The notes under the pieces were generated by a model that was given only the letters and a program-made list of their open reading frames with translations, had not been told where the DNA came from and did not search any database. From assembly GCA_949987705.1 (NCBI GenBank), contig OX465281.1, positions 194,171,112 to 194,235,111 on the forward strand: 64,000 nt of DNA, read 5' to 3'. Position numbers and translations under genes: made by a program. Positions 44,130-54,184 of this stretch are shown here, one piece after another. This stretch comes from Thereva unica (Eukaryota; Arthropoda; Insecta; Diptera; Therevidae). How positions within the stretch are numbered: the stretch's first letter is position 1; each line of letters opens with the position of its first letter.

Positions 44130-44829
44130 CTTTGTGCTGATGGATGAGTTTAATGTAATGCAACAGCAAAGCGTAACGAAAAATATAACTTTTTATTTGA
44201 AATAATTAAAAATATATATTACTGTTACAATACTTTAAGGTTGAATACTTTCCTACTATTACCTTTTCTTTGAAGATTTTACTTTTTCGCTTAAAGCAAC
44301 TGAACTGCTAAAATATTGTACATTTTTATAATGCGAATAAAATATAAAAGACCTCGAAATATTAAACAACATTTTTATTAAACTAAATTTAAGCCTTACA
44401 TATATAACAAAAGTTAGCCTTCTTGGCGAGTAAGTAGAGCATTAATTCGATGGCATTAAATTCTCAAGAATATTTCGGATGTCCTTAAGACATTGGTTTT
44501 ATTATTTTTCAATCTGGTTCTTCTCTTTCTCAATTTGGTTCCTTTCTTGTTCTACATCCATCCTCTCCTTGTGTCGTCGATTTTCCTGCTCATCTTCTAC
44601 TTTCCACATTTGTAAAATGTCTGAGATTGAAGCAGTGTCATTTTTTTTTAGGTTTTTTCCTAGGTTGATTGGAGTTATCTAGTGAAACAATTTCAAGATT
44701 TGCAGAACACCGGGAATTGGGAATTTCCTTGCTATTTGGGTCCGAAGAATCAAAAATTATATCAGTTGGTGCTTCTATATCATGTCTAGATCCATAGATT
44801 TCATCAAAGTTTTCGAAATATTACCAGCT

Positions 44830-45080
44830 AATCGCATTGCGTCCAGCTTTGTTTTTCCTTCTTTTTATTCTTCTGTATGTGATCAACATATTGTTGAACT
44901 TTCTTTTTATGGCATTCTCCTGAAGGCTTGAACTGTGTGATCTTTCTCAATAATTTTTCAGCGGATAATGCTCCACAAAGTATTGCGACTTTTTTCTCCT
45001 TTCATAAAATCATTTTCCATAGATAATCTTGATTCTAAAACCAGTTTTGTGTCAGTTGTGGTCCATTTATATCTAAATAG
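44830..45080 (-). pseudogene. Harbinger Myb/SANT-like accessory protein remnant
   Basis: Minus-strand translation gives RYKWTTTDTKLVLESRL, ENDFMKGEKSRNTLWSIIR, an in-frame stop, and then KIIEKDHTVQAFRRMP. The W..T-D.k.lLe - F.kG.....LW..I sequence is the Myb/SANT-like trihelix found in the second protein of PIF/Harbinger elements, which binds the TIRs and helps nuclear import of the transposase. Stops and frameshifts make this copy non-functional. Confidence 0.6.
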
Positions 45081-45689
45081 ACACCATGTAATTAGAAAAT
45101 GGAATCCCTTATTACTTACGCTTCTTACGAATTAAATGCACAACATCTTCCAGTATTGGATTCCTCTAAAGGTTCATTAAAATCACTCAAAGAATCATCT
45201 AAAACAGCACTCTGTAAAGCTGATAGCTCGCTAAAACGTTTAAAATATTATTTAGCTACAAACTTAATAATTTTTGTTTGCTTACTCATATTCTGAATGC
45301 ATGTTAATTTATTCCTTGATGAATGCAGAAAATGAAGAGCTGATTTGCAGTCACTGTCAAATTAAACGAAACGCATGCAATTTGTTTACAGTGGTTTTTG
45401 TTCTTTAAACGACTAAATGCATGGAATGCGCATTTAGCTGACTTTTTGACCGCACCCTGTAACTGGAGAATAAATATTTGAAAACCGAAGTAATCATTCA
45501 CTACGCAGGGGTCTATTCAAAATTTCGACTATATCTGCTTGGGTAGCGGTTATTTTGAAACTGTCAAATTCTTCAAAGCAACGATATCTTGGACATAAAA
45601 AGATAGCAGCCTTTATTCTGTTTTGAACACAATAAACATAACAAAAGCAGCCAGCGCTGCCAAATTAGTGATTTTACCACTAACTGGAA

Positions 45690-45845
45690 GTTTACACGAT
45701 CAACTTCCCAGTATGATGGACGTAGACCGAATAAACTGACTTCTTACGAAATAGTAATACGTTTAGCACTAGTGGGAAATTGACTAGTTTCAGAACTGGT
45801 TGCAAAGTAATACTAAGAGAAGCTAGTTCAAATAACTATAATAGT
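45690..45845 (-). repeat. Dispersed repeat, inverted copy of 1957-2100
   Basis: Contains GCACTAGTGGGAAATTGACT and AGAGAAGCTAGTTCAAATAA, the reverse complement of the 1957-2060 sequence with several changes. Confidence 0.6.
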
Positions 45846-45849
45846 GGAA

Positions 45850-47262
45850 AATCCACATGATTTTTCTAGAGAATTTGTTTTTCCTGAACGTTAGCAAACA
45901 AGCATTTCCTACGTATTTCATTCGCTACACTAAAGCGGGTGTTCGAATTTGTATTTACCGTGCTGAAGCGCCGCTAATAAACTGGGAAGCGATTGAATTC
46001 ATTAGGAAATTCCAAGGCTTTCAGGAGATGTTAGCAAAATGAATGTAAAGTACTTGTCAGCCTTGACCAAAAAGAAGAAATTTTTTGGTAACTACTGAAA
46101 ATTCCGGGATAAACTGCAATTTTCTGTAGGAAACAATTATTCGTCAAAAAAAAAGAGCTGAAGCTAGGTTTAAAAAATTCGTGATGTTTGTAAAGGGTAA
46201 CGTATGTAATTTTTGCACGATTTTTAACGAGTGTCGGATTTTGACAAGTGATGCTTTGTTGGAAGGCTATTGCTGGAAAGCTATTGCTTGTTGGAAAATA
46301 GAGCATTTCGTTTAGAACGGGTCTCATTCCATCGAGTTTATTAATGATTAGGAAAACTTATAAATTTAAGGGCTTTCTGACATTTAGCCGAAGTTTTTCC
46401 ATTTAAACAAAAATAAAGCCCTACCGAATATTATGAAATTTTTTTAAGGGCATTTTTTCGGTATTATTCTTCTTTCGGCACCTCAAAGAAGTGGATATAG
46501 TTTTTGGTTCCCTCAGTATCGTGCAAGTAAAAAAAAATTACTTATGTCTTTTAAAATAAAAAAAAAACTTCTCGATCAATGTTAAAAAAATGTTCAGATC
46601 ATATTTCCGTTAATACGCTTCGAACGACACATCAACGAAGTCGTTATCTTTTTTTGCTCGAGCGATATCGTAAAATGTACTAGTTTTTTGATAGTTAGAG
46701 TACATCAAATCAAAATGTCAGAAGTTTCCATTGAAATATTAATATTTATTAAAGGAAATGAGCCAAAATTAAAATAAAAAAGGAAGCGATATGCGAATTT
46801 TTCCACTAAAGAAGAGGAAATATTGTTAGCTCCCATTGATCTTTTCAGCATGACCTAAAACTAAATTCATGTTTTCTATACACTTGCTTTAAAACCAAAG
46901 TGCAAAAACGTCAATCCAAATGTCAAACTTTCAGTTAGATTAGTTAACCAGAAGAAATTCTCTCGGCTAAATTGACTATCAGTTAAATGAAACGTTGTGA
47001 AATGGCATTTTTAACTAACTGTTGATTAAATTTTCAGTTAAAAGAGATGGTGAAAGTGGCCCTTAGGGGGAAAAAATCGTATCTAATGGCTTGTGGTTTT
47101 TTTGGTAGTAAGAGGACAGTATACCACTGTACAAAATTATTGTTGGCAATGTACTAAACCATAGGAAGACAAAAATTATTACTGACCAATGATTCCCTTA
47201 AATAATTCCATTTTGCAGTTGATGTCTGATGGTGGTTGATTTATATCAAATTTAAGACAATT
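45850..47262. other. Intergenic, no gene seen
   Basis: 1.4 kb of AT-rich DNA with short frames only. No element ends recognised. Confidence 0.4.
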
Positions 47263-47263
47263 T

Positions 47264-48420
47264 TTATGCACACGGGATCACACGATAGGATGATTCGGAC
47301 GCCACGCTTGGCGACGTGGCACAGTTGTCAAAACTCCAAAAAAAGTTCCCAGCCAATTGTCGCCTTTTAACGCCCTCCCGCAGAAAGTGTACTTTAAACC
47401 GTCTACGGTTTATAGCATCACGTTGAACGTTTCTGATTGCGGCGTTTTTAAGGCGAATAGTTGCTACTACCAAATGGTGGTCGCTTCCAGTGTCTGCTCC
47501 CCTGAAGGTCCTGACATCCTCCAGAATAGATCTCCATCTGCGACTGACGGCCACGTGATCTATCTGATTTCTCGTTCTACCATCGGGCGATGCCCAGGTT
47601 TTCTTATGTATCCTCTTTTGTCAAAAGTAAGTTCCACCTACCATGGGTTGGTGGGAACAACAAAAGACAATGAAAATCCCACCATTGTTATTGGTAACTT
47701 GGCTTGGCTGTCACGGCCGATAGTTTTTTTTTTATGTGGAAGACTAGAGGCTCAGTCCTTTATACTGTCGACAATCTATTTTCTTCGTATAGAGTGCAAT
47801 GTCTAACAGCAGCTCTAGTCGGGAAGGAAGGATCTGCCACAACCTAGCCGAGATATTTTTATTCTACCTACTCCTAACCATTACTATCATGGCTCTGACA
47901 ACGGGGTATCGAGAAACAACTTGCTGGAGTGTTATGCCTCCTGAAACGAGTTGAATCTCATCAACCAACCGAGGACATACGCTTTGGTGGAGCAGGGAAG
48001 GACTAAGCAAGACTATGAGAGGAGGGATCAGGAATGTGAAGAGGGAAGAAGAAAAAAGGAAAGCTATGTAGGTGGAAAGTGGAACAGGCCAAGTACCGTG
48101 ACGCTGCCGGGATTCGAACGCAGGAACTCTGGGATGGTAGCTAGACGCCTCACTCCCTAGGCTTCCGAGGCATATGATGATCAGTCGCATATACTCGTAG
48201 AACTCATCTTTGACGTCATCTTCTGCGTCTTCAGTTGGAGCACAGCATTGGACTATCGTAGTAATTCTTAGTCTGGTACGCAGACGCACGGTAATAATCC
48301 TCTCAGAAACTGGTGACCAACTAATGAGGCTGGACCTGGCCACTTCTACGGCTTTCAGTTTCTTTTTTCCCAGAATATAAGAAGGACTCATTGTTTGGGC
48401 AGATATGTTCCCCCGCATCG
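47264..48420 (-). pseudogene. RTE-like LINE endonuclease fragment, interrupted by SINE
   Basis: Upstream block on minus (48420-48175): LISWSPVSERIITVRLRTRL, RITTIVQCCAPTEDAEDDVK, DEFYEYM. Downstream block (47610-47400): KTWASPDGRTRNQIDHVAVS, RRWRSILEDVRTFRGAD and TGSDHHLVVATIRLK. The R-N-Q-I-D-H-V and SDHHLV motifs are catalytic parts of the apurinic endonuclease domain. The two blocks are in different frames and are separated by a SINE. No reverse transcriptase is attached. Confidence 0.85.
47724..48171 (-). mobile_element. tRNA-derived SINE, copy 6, in LINE endonuclease
   Basis: Minus orientation, near full length. Poly-T at 47724 is the reversed A-tail. The body has the family blocks. The tRNA-like head is at 48100-48171, with the reversed box B (GGATTCGAAC) near 48110. 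It splits the endonuclease of the host LINE. No clear target duplication. Confidence 0.88.
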
Positions 48421-48941
48421 GGCCATCTGGTCTCGCTAAGTCCCATGATCTTGAGGTTATATCGATTCATCTCGTTGAGGATCCAGTCGTCCTTCAGCAA
48501 GCAGTGTTCTCACATTCCATGATCCGATTCGTGTCCTTGTTCGAAAAGCAAAGGTGGTCGTCGTGTTGTGCATCCGGTACCGAGGCATTGTTTGCCGATT
48601 CGTAGCAATGGTGTTTTTTATGGGAGCGGGTTGCTAACCCTCAGCCCAACTGACTTAAAACTCTGTTTTGTGACGCAGAGAGCTTGCCATTCGTCCTCCC
48701 GGTGGCTCCTTCCGAAGAAGTATCCCAGTGGGCACCGCAGGGGGTGGGATTAGGACTTGCTAACAGGTGTGCTAGGTGTTTGTCTGTAGTGAATCATCTC
48801 GGGTTTTGATAGAAGTGGCAAATCGGGTATCGACTAGAAAAATAATATGTATATTGTCTAGATTCTCCCACATTGTGTAGCAGAGATCTTCTTTGTGTCC
48901 ATTCTATTTAGTTATGGAACAGTTTACTCCGAAAATATAGT
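48421..48941. other. Probable older TE sequence, unassigned
   Basis: GC-richer than flanks and adjoining the LINE fragment. No protein motif could be assigned on either strand. Confidence 0.3.
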
Positions 48942-48949
48942 ATGCGAGG

Positions 48950-49611
48950 TAGGGTGGTCCTTAATAAACTTTTGTTTTAAGTTTCTTTTGGGCACCCTGC
49001 TACTTTGTTCTACTATATAAAAAAGGGTTACTGTAATTTTTTGGGATTTTTAGACTTAGGTTTAGGGGTCGTTACCGCTAAGTATAAATTCAATATTTTA
49101 GGAATGACATCTGGTTATATTTGGGCCGTCTTAAATAGTTCTTCTTCATTTTTGTTGTCTTCATTTGTTAAGTCATCCATCATTTTCCTTTAGAACAGCT
49201 GGTTTCAAGCACGATCTGCTTATACTTACTCAAGAAATAATTTGCAGCTTTTAAAGAAGAAAAGATTATGAAAGTGTCAATAAGGAAATTTCGAAGTGCG
49301 CAATGAAAATTTTTATCTCCGGCATTTGTATTACTTATCAGAGGAACAATCAAAGGAGCTAGTTGCATTTGCGTTTTTTGATGACGAAGTTCCTGTAGGC
49401 AAGGCAATAAAAATGAAGAAAAACCTTAGAAGAAGCCCCAAATAGATCCAGATGTCATTCCTAAAATATTGAACTTATACTTAGCGGTAGCGACCCCTTA
49501 ACCTAAGTCTAAAAATCCCAAAAAAATGCAGTAATCCTTTTTCATATAGTAGAACAAAGGAACAGGGTGCCCCAAAGAAAATAAAGCAAAAAGTTTTTAA
49601 GGACCACCCTA
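48950..49611. mobile_element. hAT-like element with long TIRs and 8 bp duplication
   Basis: Inverted ends of about 170 bp start TAGGGTGGTCCTTAATAAAC (left) and TAGGGTGGTCCTTAAAAACT (from the right). Both contain GTTCTACTATAT and the block GGAATGACATCTGG. ATGCGAGG is directly repeated outside (48942-48949 and 49612-49619), an 8 bp hAT-type duplication. At 662 bp with no transposase, it is essentially a foldback element. Confidence 0.88.
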
Positions 49612-49619
49612 ATGCGAGG

Positions 49620-50639
49620 GTTTAATTAGGTCAGATGGTGAATCGGTCAATGACCGTTGATTGCAGTAGATGCATTACTTGCTTATTATAATTTACAGGC
49701 GATGGCAGGAGACCAACAGACTTCAGCGATTTGACTTGGGCCCCTTAACTACTAGACTACTGATATATCCTATCCTTCGCTCTCGCACCAAGACTTATAC
49801 GACATGACGAACTGGTAGTACAAAGGGACACACCTGAGCTTTTAAGACTATCACTTAAAAAAAAATTTATCTTGATGTGCCAAAAATTAAAATAAATTAA
49901 AAAATTAAATCTCTCACTCGAAGCCAATTTCCCTTACTTTCACTAAAATGTTTTACCATTAACCTGAAAACAATGTTGTGTTAATAGTTCCGTTTTAAAT
50001 AAATTCATTTGCCCTGTTCCTCTTGGTTATAAATTTCGATCTTTATATATACTCGAGTTATTAACATTGAAATTTATGAATACGCTGAACATTTACTAGA
50101 GGCAAAACTAACATGTTGTGATTATCACCCCCCAAAAAGGTCTGCTCCCTTTAATAGTCCTAATCGAAAGGGGTATGTTAAAACAACCAAAGAAACTTTA
50201 GGGGCACACAATTCAACTAATTGCCAAAACCCAGAGCTTTAATTAAATTCAAGCTGCGAATTATATTCCAAGTACAAGTTTCAAATTTCATTTCAGATTC
50301 ATTTCAATATTGTTAAGAAACACCCTTATTCATTTGTTAAAAGAAAACTTATTAAATATTTTTTTGTTGTTGTTGTGATTTATGAAAGTTTGTTAAATAT
50401 TTTTATGTTTTTCGTTGTTGTGTTGTAATAACATTAAATACATGAAAATTGTATAAAACAATGTTTACATAATTTATAAAAGTAAACAAAATAAAAATTG
50501 GAAGTTCTGTGCGTGTTTCCGTTTTTGTATAACAGCAATTCTAGAGATTTTGATGACCTTAGGAAAAAATGTTTCGCATAATTATATTTTTATTTACGTT
50601 TGGTCCAAGATCACGTTTATGAATCATTATGGAAGATAG
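49620..50639. other. Intergenic upstream of gene 6
   Basis: AT-rich, no gene or element ends recognised. Confidence 0.4.
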
Positions 50640-50647
50640 TATAAAAG
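50640..50647 (+). promoter_or_regulatory. TATA box of gene 6
   Basis: TATAAAAG 71 bp upstream of the ATG at 50711. Confidence 0.75.
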
Positions 50648-50710
50648 AAACGCTGAGCTCGAATGTTGTCATAATTAAAATTTTGTCTGTACATACAAGT
50701 ATATCTCACC

Positions 50711-51223
50711 ATGAATACCATCGCTGTGTTCGCTGCATTCTCAGCTTTGATTTGCGTAAGTTTTTAACACTTTTTGAGACAAATTTAGAGACTTTTATTT
50801 ATTAAAAATATTATTCAGATTGCGTCTGCAAATCCACCAATGCTTTATGCACCTGTGTACAAAAATAATGTCCAGTACATAAAGGCTCCAACAGCACAAG
50901 CCGCTTATGAAGCAGCTCCACCAAAAGTTTATGCCAGCCAATCAAAAATTGATGCTGCTCCAGCTCCTGAAATTATTAAAGAAAAAGTCTCTGCTAGTTT
51001 TCCAGTAAACAGTGGTTTAGTATACAACAATGCACCTCTAGCATATTCTGGTGGCTGGGACATACCCTCATTCGCTGCACCATCAGCTGGAATCTGGAAT
51101 GCTCCTTACTACAATCACTTCGGCAAAGGTGGTGGAGTCACTATTGAAAATCTTCCTCCTAAGTACATTAACATCCCTGCTCCCGTAAATCCATGCCCAA
51201 TCACTGGTAAAGGTATATATTAA
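50711..51223 (+). CDS. Small secreted protein, family member 6 (two exons)
   Basis: Exon 1 is 50711-50755 (MNTIAVFAAFSALIC), then a 63 bp phase-0 intron (GTAAGT...TTCAG), then exon 2 at 50819-51223. The product has 149 residues. The signal peptide ends IASA/NPP. The N-terminal mature part is Ala/Pro/Lys/Tyr-rich (YIKAPTAQAAYEAAPPKVYA) and parallels KAPTLPAAVEAWPTKV of member 2. The middle has GGWDIPSFAAPSAGIWN, a second AAPSAGIW echo of member 5. The end (GGGVTIENLPPKYI, NPCPITGKGIY) parallels member 2's GGVVVEKLAPR and the GKGI tails of members 4 and 5. It is the only member lacking a C-terminal Cys; the stop falls after GKGIY. Function unknown. Confidence 0.9.
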
Positions 51224-51297
51224 GGGGATTCGGATACAGGAACGTGTATTCGTAACGTGATACTAGCAAATAATTGGAAATGTAAAATACATATATA

Positions 51298-51303
51298 ATT
51301 AAA
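51298..51303 (+). terminator. Probable variant poly(A) signal of gene 6
   Basis: ATTAAA about 75 bp past the stop codon; no canonical AATAAA is seen nearby. Confidence 0.45.
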
Positions 51304-51559
51304 ATTTTATTAATATAAAACTGAGAATTTGTGTTTTTCATCGCGTTGGTACAAGCGCATTTTTATTTACTTTATCTAGATAAATTAGTACCTACTTAGT
51401 ACTAGATAATCCTTAATGAAAACAATAACTTCAGTTAAATATTGCAACCACAGAAAAATTCATCTCTTGCCACACCTTGCCAAAGGAAACTGCTCGTAAT
51501 AATTTCATGTTAGCAAAGGATAGGTTAGGTTAGATATGGCTAAGCTGTAAGTGCACAAC

Positions 51560-53350
51560 TCAGACACTTAGGCCAAAGGATTTGGCTATGGCATCACAGT
51601 GATTCCACTTTAAAACTGGTGTAAAAGTGTCGGTTCTTCGCAAAACTACCTAGGACGGACGTAATGAATTTTCTTAGATGCGGCATTCCAATTTCGAGAT
51701 TTCCGTAAGCGTGCTTAGCAAGGGTTCATCAAATGTGGTTAGTCTCCTTCTGCTTTGGGAAGGTGTAATACACTATCCTCCAGTCTCCTATCCTTCCTTA
51801 GGTCTCGAGACCTAAGCAAACCGCATGCATCCCTATCAGACAGTATCCGGTCAGCACGCCTCTCCCGAGGCCCAGTAGTAAAGTGGTCCGCCTGAGATCG
51901 CAGGAGGGCCAAGTCATTTTATTAAGGCACAAGCAGATCCCTTTAATGCTTCTCTGCTTGTTTCATTGTGTGCGGCTAGCATTGGAGTTTAAAAGTGGCT
52001 CAAGGCATACCCACCCTTTCCTTTTCAGGAAGAAGAATCCTCGTACCTTTCCTAGCCAGTTCGTCAGCTTTACAGTTAACCTCGGTTTATTACGGTGACC
52101 GGAGCACTCATACGAGGAGTTTCCTGAAGTGCTAAACGATCTCGTAAAGATAGATCAGAAGTGTTAGTGCAAAAGCCTAAGCCGCCGGACTAACCAGGCC
52201 CTAGAACAGGCTCCTGTCGAACTTAGAACCTCCGTTTGGTATACACTACAGTGATCGGGTAGTCCGAAGGAAACTGCAATCCCAAACTCCGGGGAAAAGA
52301 TTCGACTCTTGGGCTTAGAGCCGTCAGCGAAGAAGTTTATTTTCGTCCTGAAAACTATGTGGCCTATTTTTCCATTCACGACGTGAAGGAATGTGGATCT
52401 CGCTTTTTTCATGTGCTCTTCTGTTTTCCTTCTAGAGTAGCTTCTTGTCCACGATTACTCCCAGATATTTGACACTATTGCTAAATTTGCACCTAACATT
52501 GTTAACCCGGGGAGGAGTTAAGGGTAAGGTTTTATAACTTGTCTTATAGCATGTACACACCAACTTGGTTATCACTTTACGTGGTTTCAAACTATTTCAA
52601 AAGTAACAACTGTACACACTAACTCGATTGGTTATTTCTGTCATTTGTATTATTCGATATCGATGTCAATTCATGTTTTAATGTGTCAATTATTTGTTAT
52701 GTTTGTTTTTAATTATGAACGTAATGGTTATAAAAATAATAATTAAAAGAAAAAAAGCAGCTATATACATATTTGGAGAGAAATTTGGAGAATAATTTGT
52801 AATGTATTTCTTGGCAATGTTGTGCAAATATGTTTGAATTTCTTGGCCACAGTAAATAGAGCCATGTGATGCTAATGCGCTCGCTATTGCTTTGAAAATT
52901 TCTGACTTTTTCCTATTTCCTTTTAACCCTTACCCTTGTGGACCAAACAGATCTTTTTTTCGTTGGCGGTCCTGCATGACTCATTTTAATTTCAGCAAAA
53001 AATTTCAAATTTCAATGTCTGTTTACAACAAATTTTGGTAGTTTGTTGTAAACTTTCAGTGATAGATGGCACTCATGCCAGTTAATTATCGTGGTTAAAC
53101 CCGTTAACCATTGAAATTTTGCTTGGTTTGCGATTTTTGCTTGGTTTGAATATCTATGGCAAACCATGCACAAACCATCAAAATTATCTTGGTTAACGCT
53201 TGAAACCATCTCAATAGTGGTAACCAAGTCGGTGTGAACATGCTATTAAAAAGGACTAATTCTGTTTTTACTGGGTTAACGCTGAGTTCGCGGGTGGCAG
53301 CCCAGTTTGAAGGGATTTGTAACGCCAGCCGCCTCCATGAGATCGCAAAC
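51560..53350 (-). pseudogene. RNase H-bearing LINE (LOA/R1/Jockey-like), interrupted
   Basis: From the minus side: LQIPSNWAATRELSVNPVKT (53325) leads into ELVLF and, across an inserted MITE, KTSYKTLPLTPPRV, RCKFSNSVKYLGVIVDKKLL (~52480) and the RNase H region INFFADGSKPKSR (~52340). SPEFGIAVSFGLPDHCSVYQ follows (~52290). The VNP.KTELVLF - VKYLGV.LD.KLLW order is typical of the reverse transcriptase tail. Excision of the MITE restores the frame. The 51560-52160 part is downstream material with no clear domain. Confidence 0.8.
52547..53246. mobile_element. Harbinger-like MITE in LINE, TTA duplication
   Basis: Ends TAGCATGTACACACCAACTT (left) and TAGCATGTTCACACCGACTT (from the right), continuing GGTTA and GGTTTCAA. 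TTA flanks both sides (52544-52546 and 53247-53249). Excision with a single copy rejoins the LINE codons for ELVLF and KTSYK. It is 700 bp, AT-rich, and has no transposase. Confidence 0.9.
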
Positions 53351-53573
53351 ACTTGATGAAATTTTCCTTTTGTGATGACAGCAATCTTATCCGCTTACTC
53401 CAGGATGTGATGTCCTACTGCCTCCATACGTCGCAGCAGCTGGTTCCCAGTCAGGATCCACAGAAGCGTGGAGAATGCTCCTCCTTACGGGGTTCCTCTT
53501 TATACGCCCCTTCGTGCCTAACAGTCGCCTGGGCTCTCATCGATGGATGACAGATGAGACCAGGGGCCAGTTC

Positions 53574-53794
53574 ACGCAATTCGACGTCGACTGAAAACGA
53601 TACTAAGCGCGCTCAAAAACCTTACTATGGTTAACCATGGGAAGTTGTGAACGTCAAAATGTTATGCTAGTGGTTATGTTGTAGTAAACCACGGAGTTTT
53701 TGAACGACAAAAGTTTACCACAGTTAACTATAGTAAGATTTTAGAACGCGCTTCGTGTAGTTTTCAGTCGACGTCGAATTGCGTGAACTGGCCC
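53574..53794. mobile_element. MITE with CAG duplication
   Basis: Perfect or near-perfect 35 bp inverted ends starting GGGCCAGTTCACGCAATTCG. CAG is directly repeated outside (53571-53573 and 53795-53797). The inner half is also partly self-complementary (TTACTATGGTTAAC / GTTAACTATAGTAA). At 221 bp, the CWG-type 3 bp duplication is known for some Harbinger elements. Confidence 0.9.
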
Positions 53795-53799
53795 CAGCT

Positions 53800-54180
53800 T
53801 CGATGAGACTGAAGGGTTTATCGCGATATTTCTATCCACCGTAGTAATACTACTCGGTATGTGGAGGTCCATGAGTAGTATCAGGGATTCTCCGCTTGAG
53901 TCTGTCCAATCGCCGGCCGTTTTCTTCAATAACTAAGTATTGTTAGCTCTGTAGTTAATATTTTACGCAGCGTTGAGGCCTCCGACGTGGAGTCAACCAA
54001 GTGGGTTTGGAGTTCTCTTTGTGCGGTCTGTTTGAACAAAGTTTCTTTACGGCGTAAATGCATTGCTCTGTAAAATGTTCACAATGCTGTCGAGTTGTTC
54101 CCGGTTTTGGGAAGGCAGGGTGAATGTTTCTTGTGATAAGCCTAGTATAGTAACCCCAGCTTTTCCCTCCTGAAATTCTT
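53800..54180. other. Intergenic, no gene seen
   Basis: No gene or element ends recognised. Confidence 0.35.
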
Positions 54181-54184
54181 TATT

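Larger units (their letters stand above)
42648..45457. mobile_element. PIF/Harbinger transposon, 2.8 kb, two coding regions
   Basis: Inverted ends start GGGTGCGGTCAAAACGTCTG (left) and GGGTGCGGTCAAAAAGTCAG (from the right), both continuing CTAAATGCGCATT. TGT is directly repeated outside (42645-42647 and 45458-45460). A TTA or TAA lies just beyond, so the exact boundary could be shifted by 3 bp. Inside are a spliced DDE transposase on the plus strand and a converging Myb/SANT-like remnant on the minus strand. This is the canonical two-gene arrangement of autonomous Harbinger elements. Confidence 0.88.

Noticed and set aside
42645..45460. TTA as the target duplication of the 2.8 kb Harbinger element
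   Set aside because: TTA on the left faces TAA, not TTA, on the right; only TGT is directly repeated at the TIR edges.
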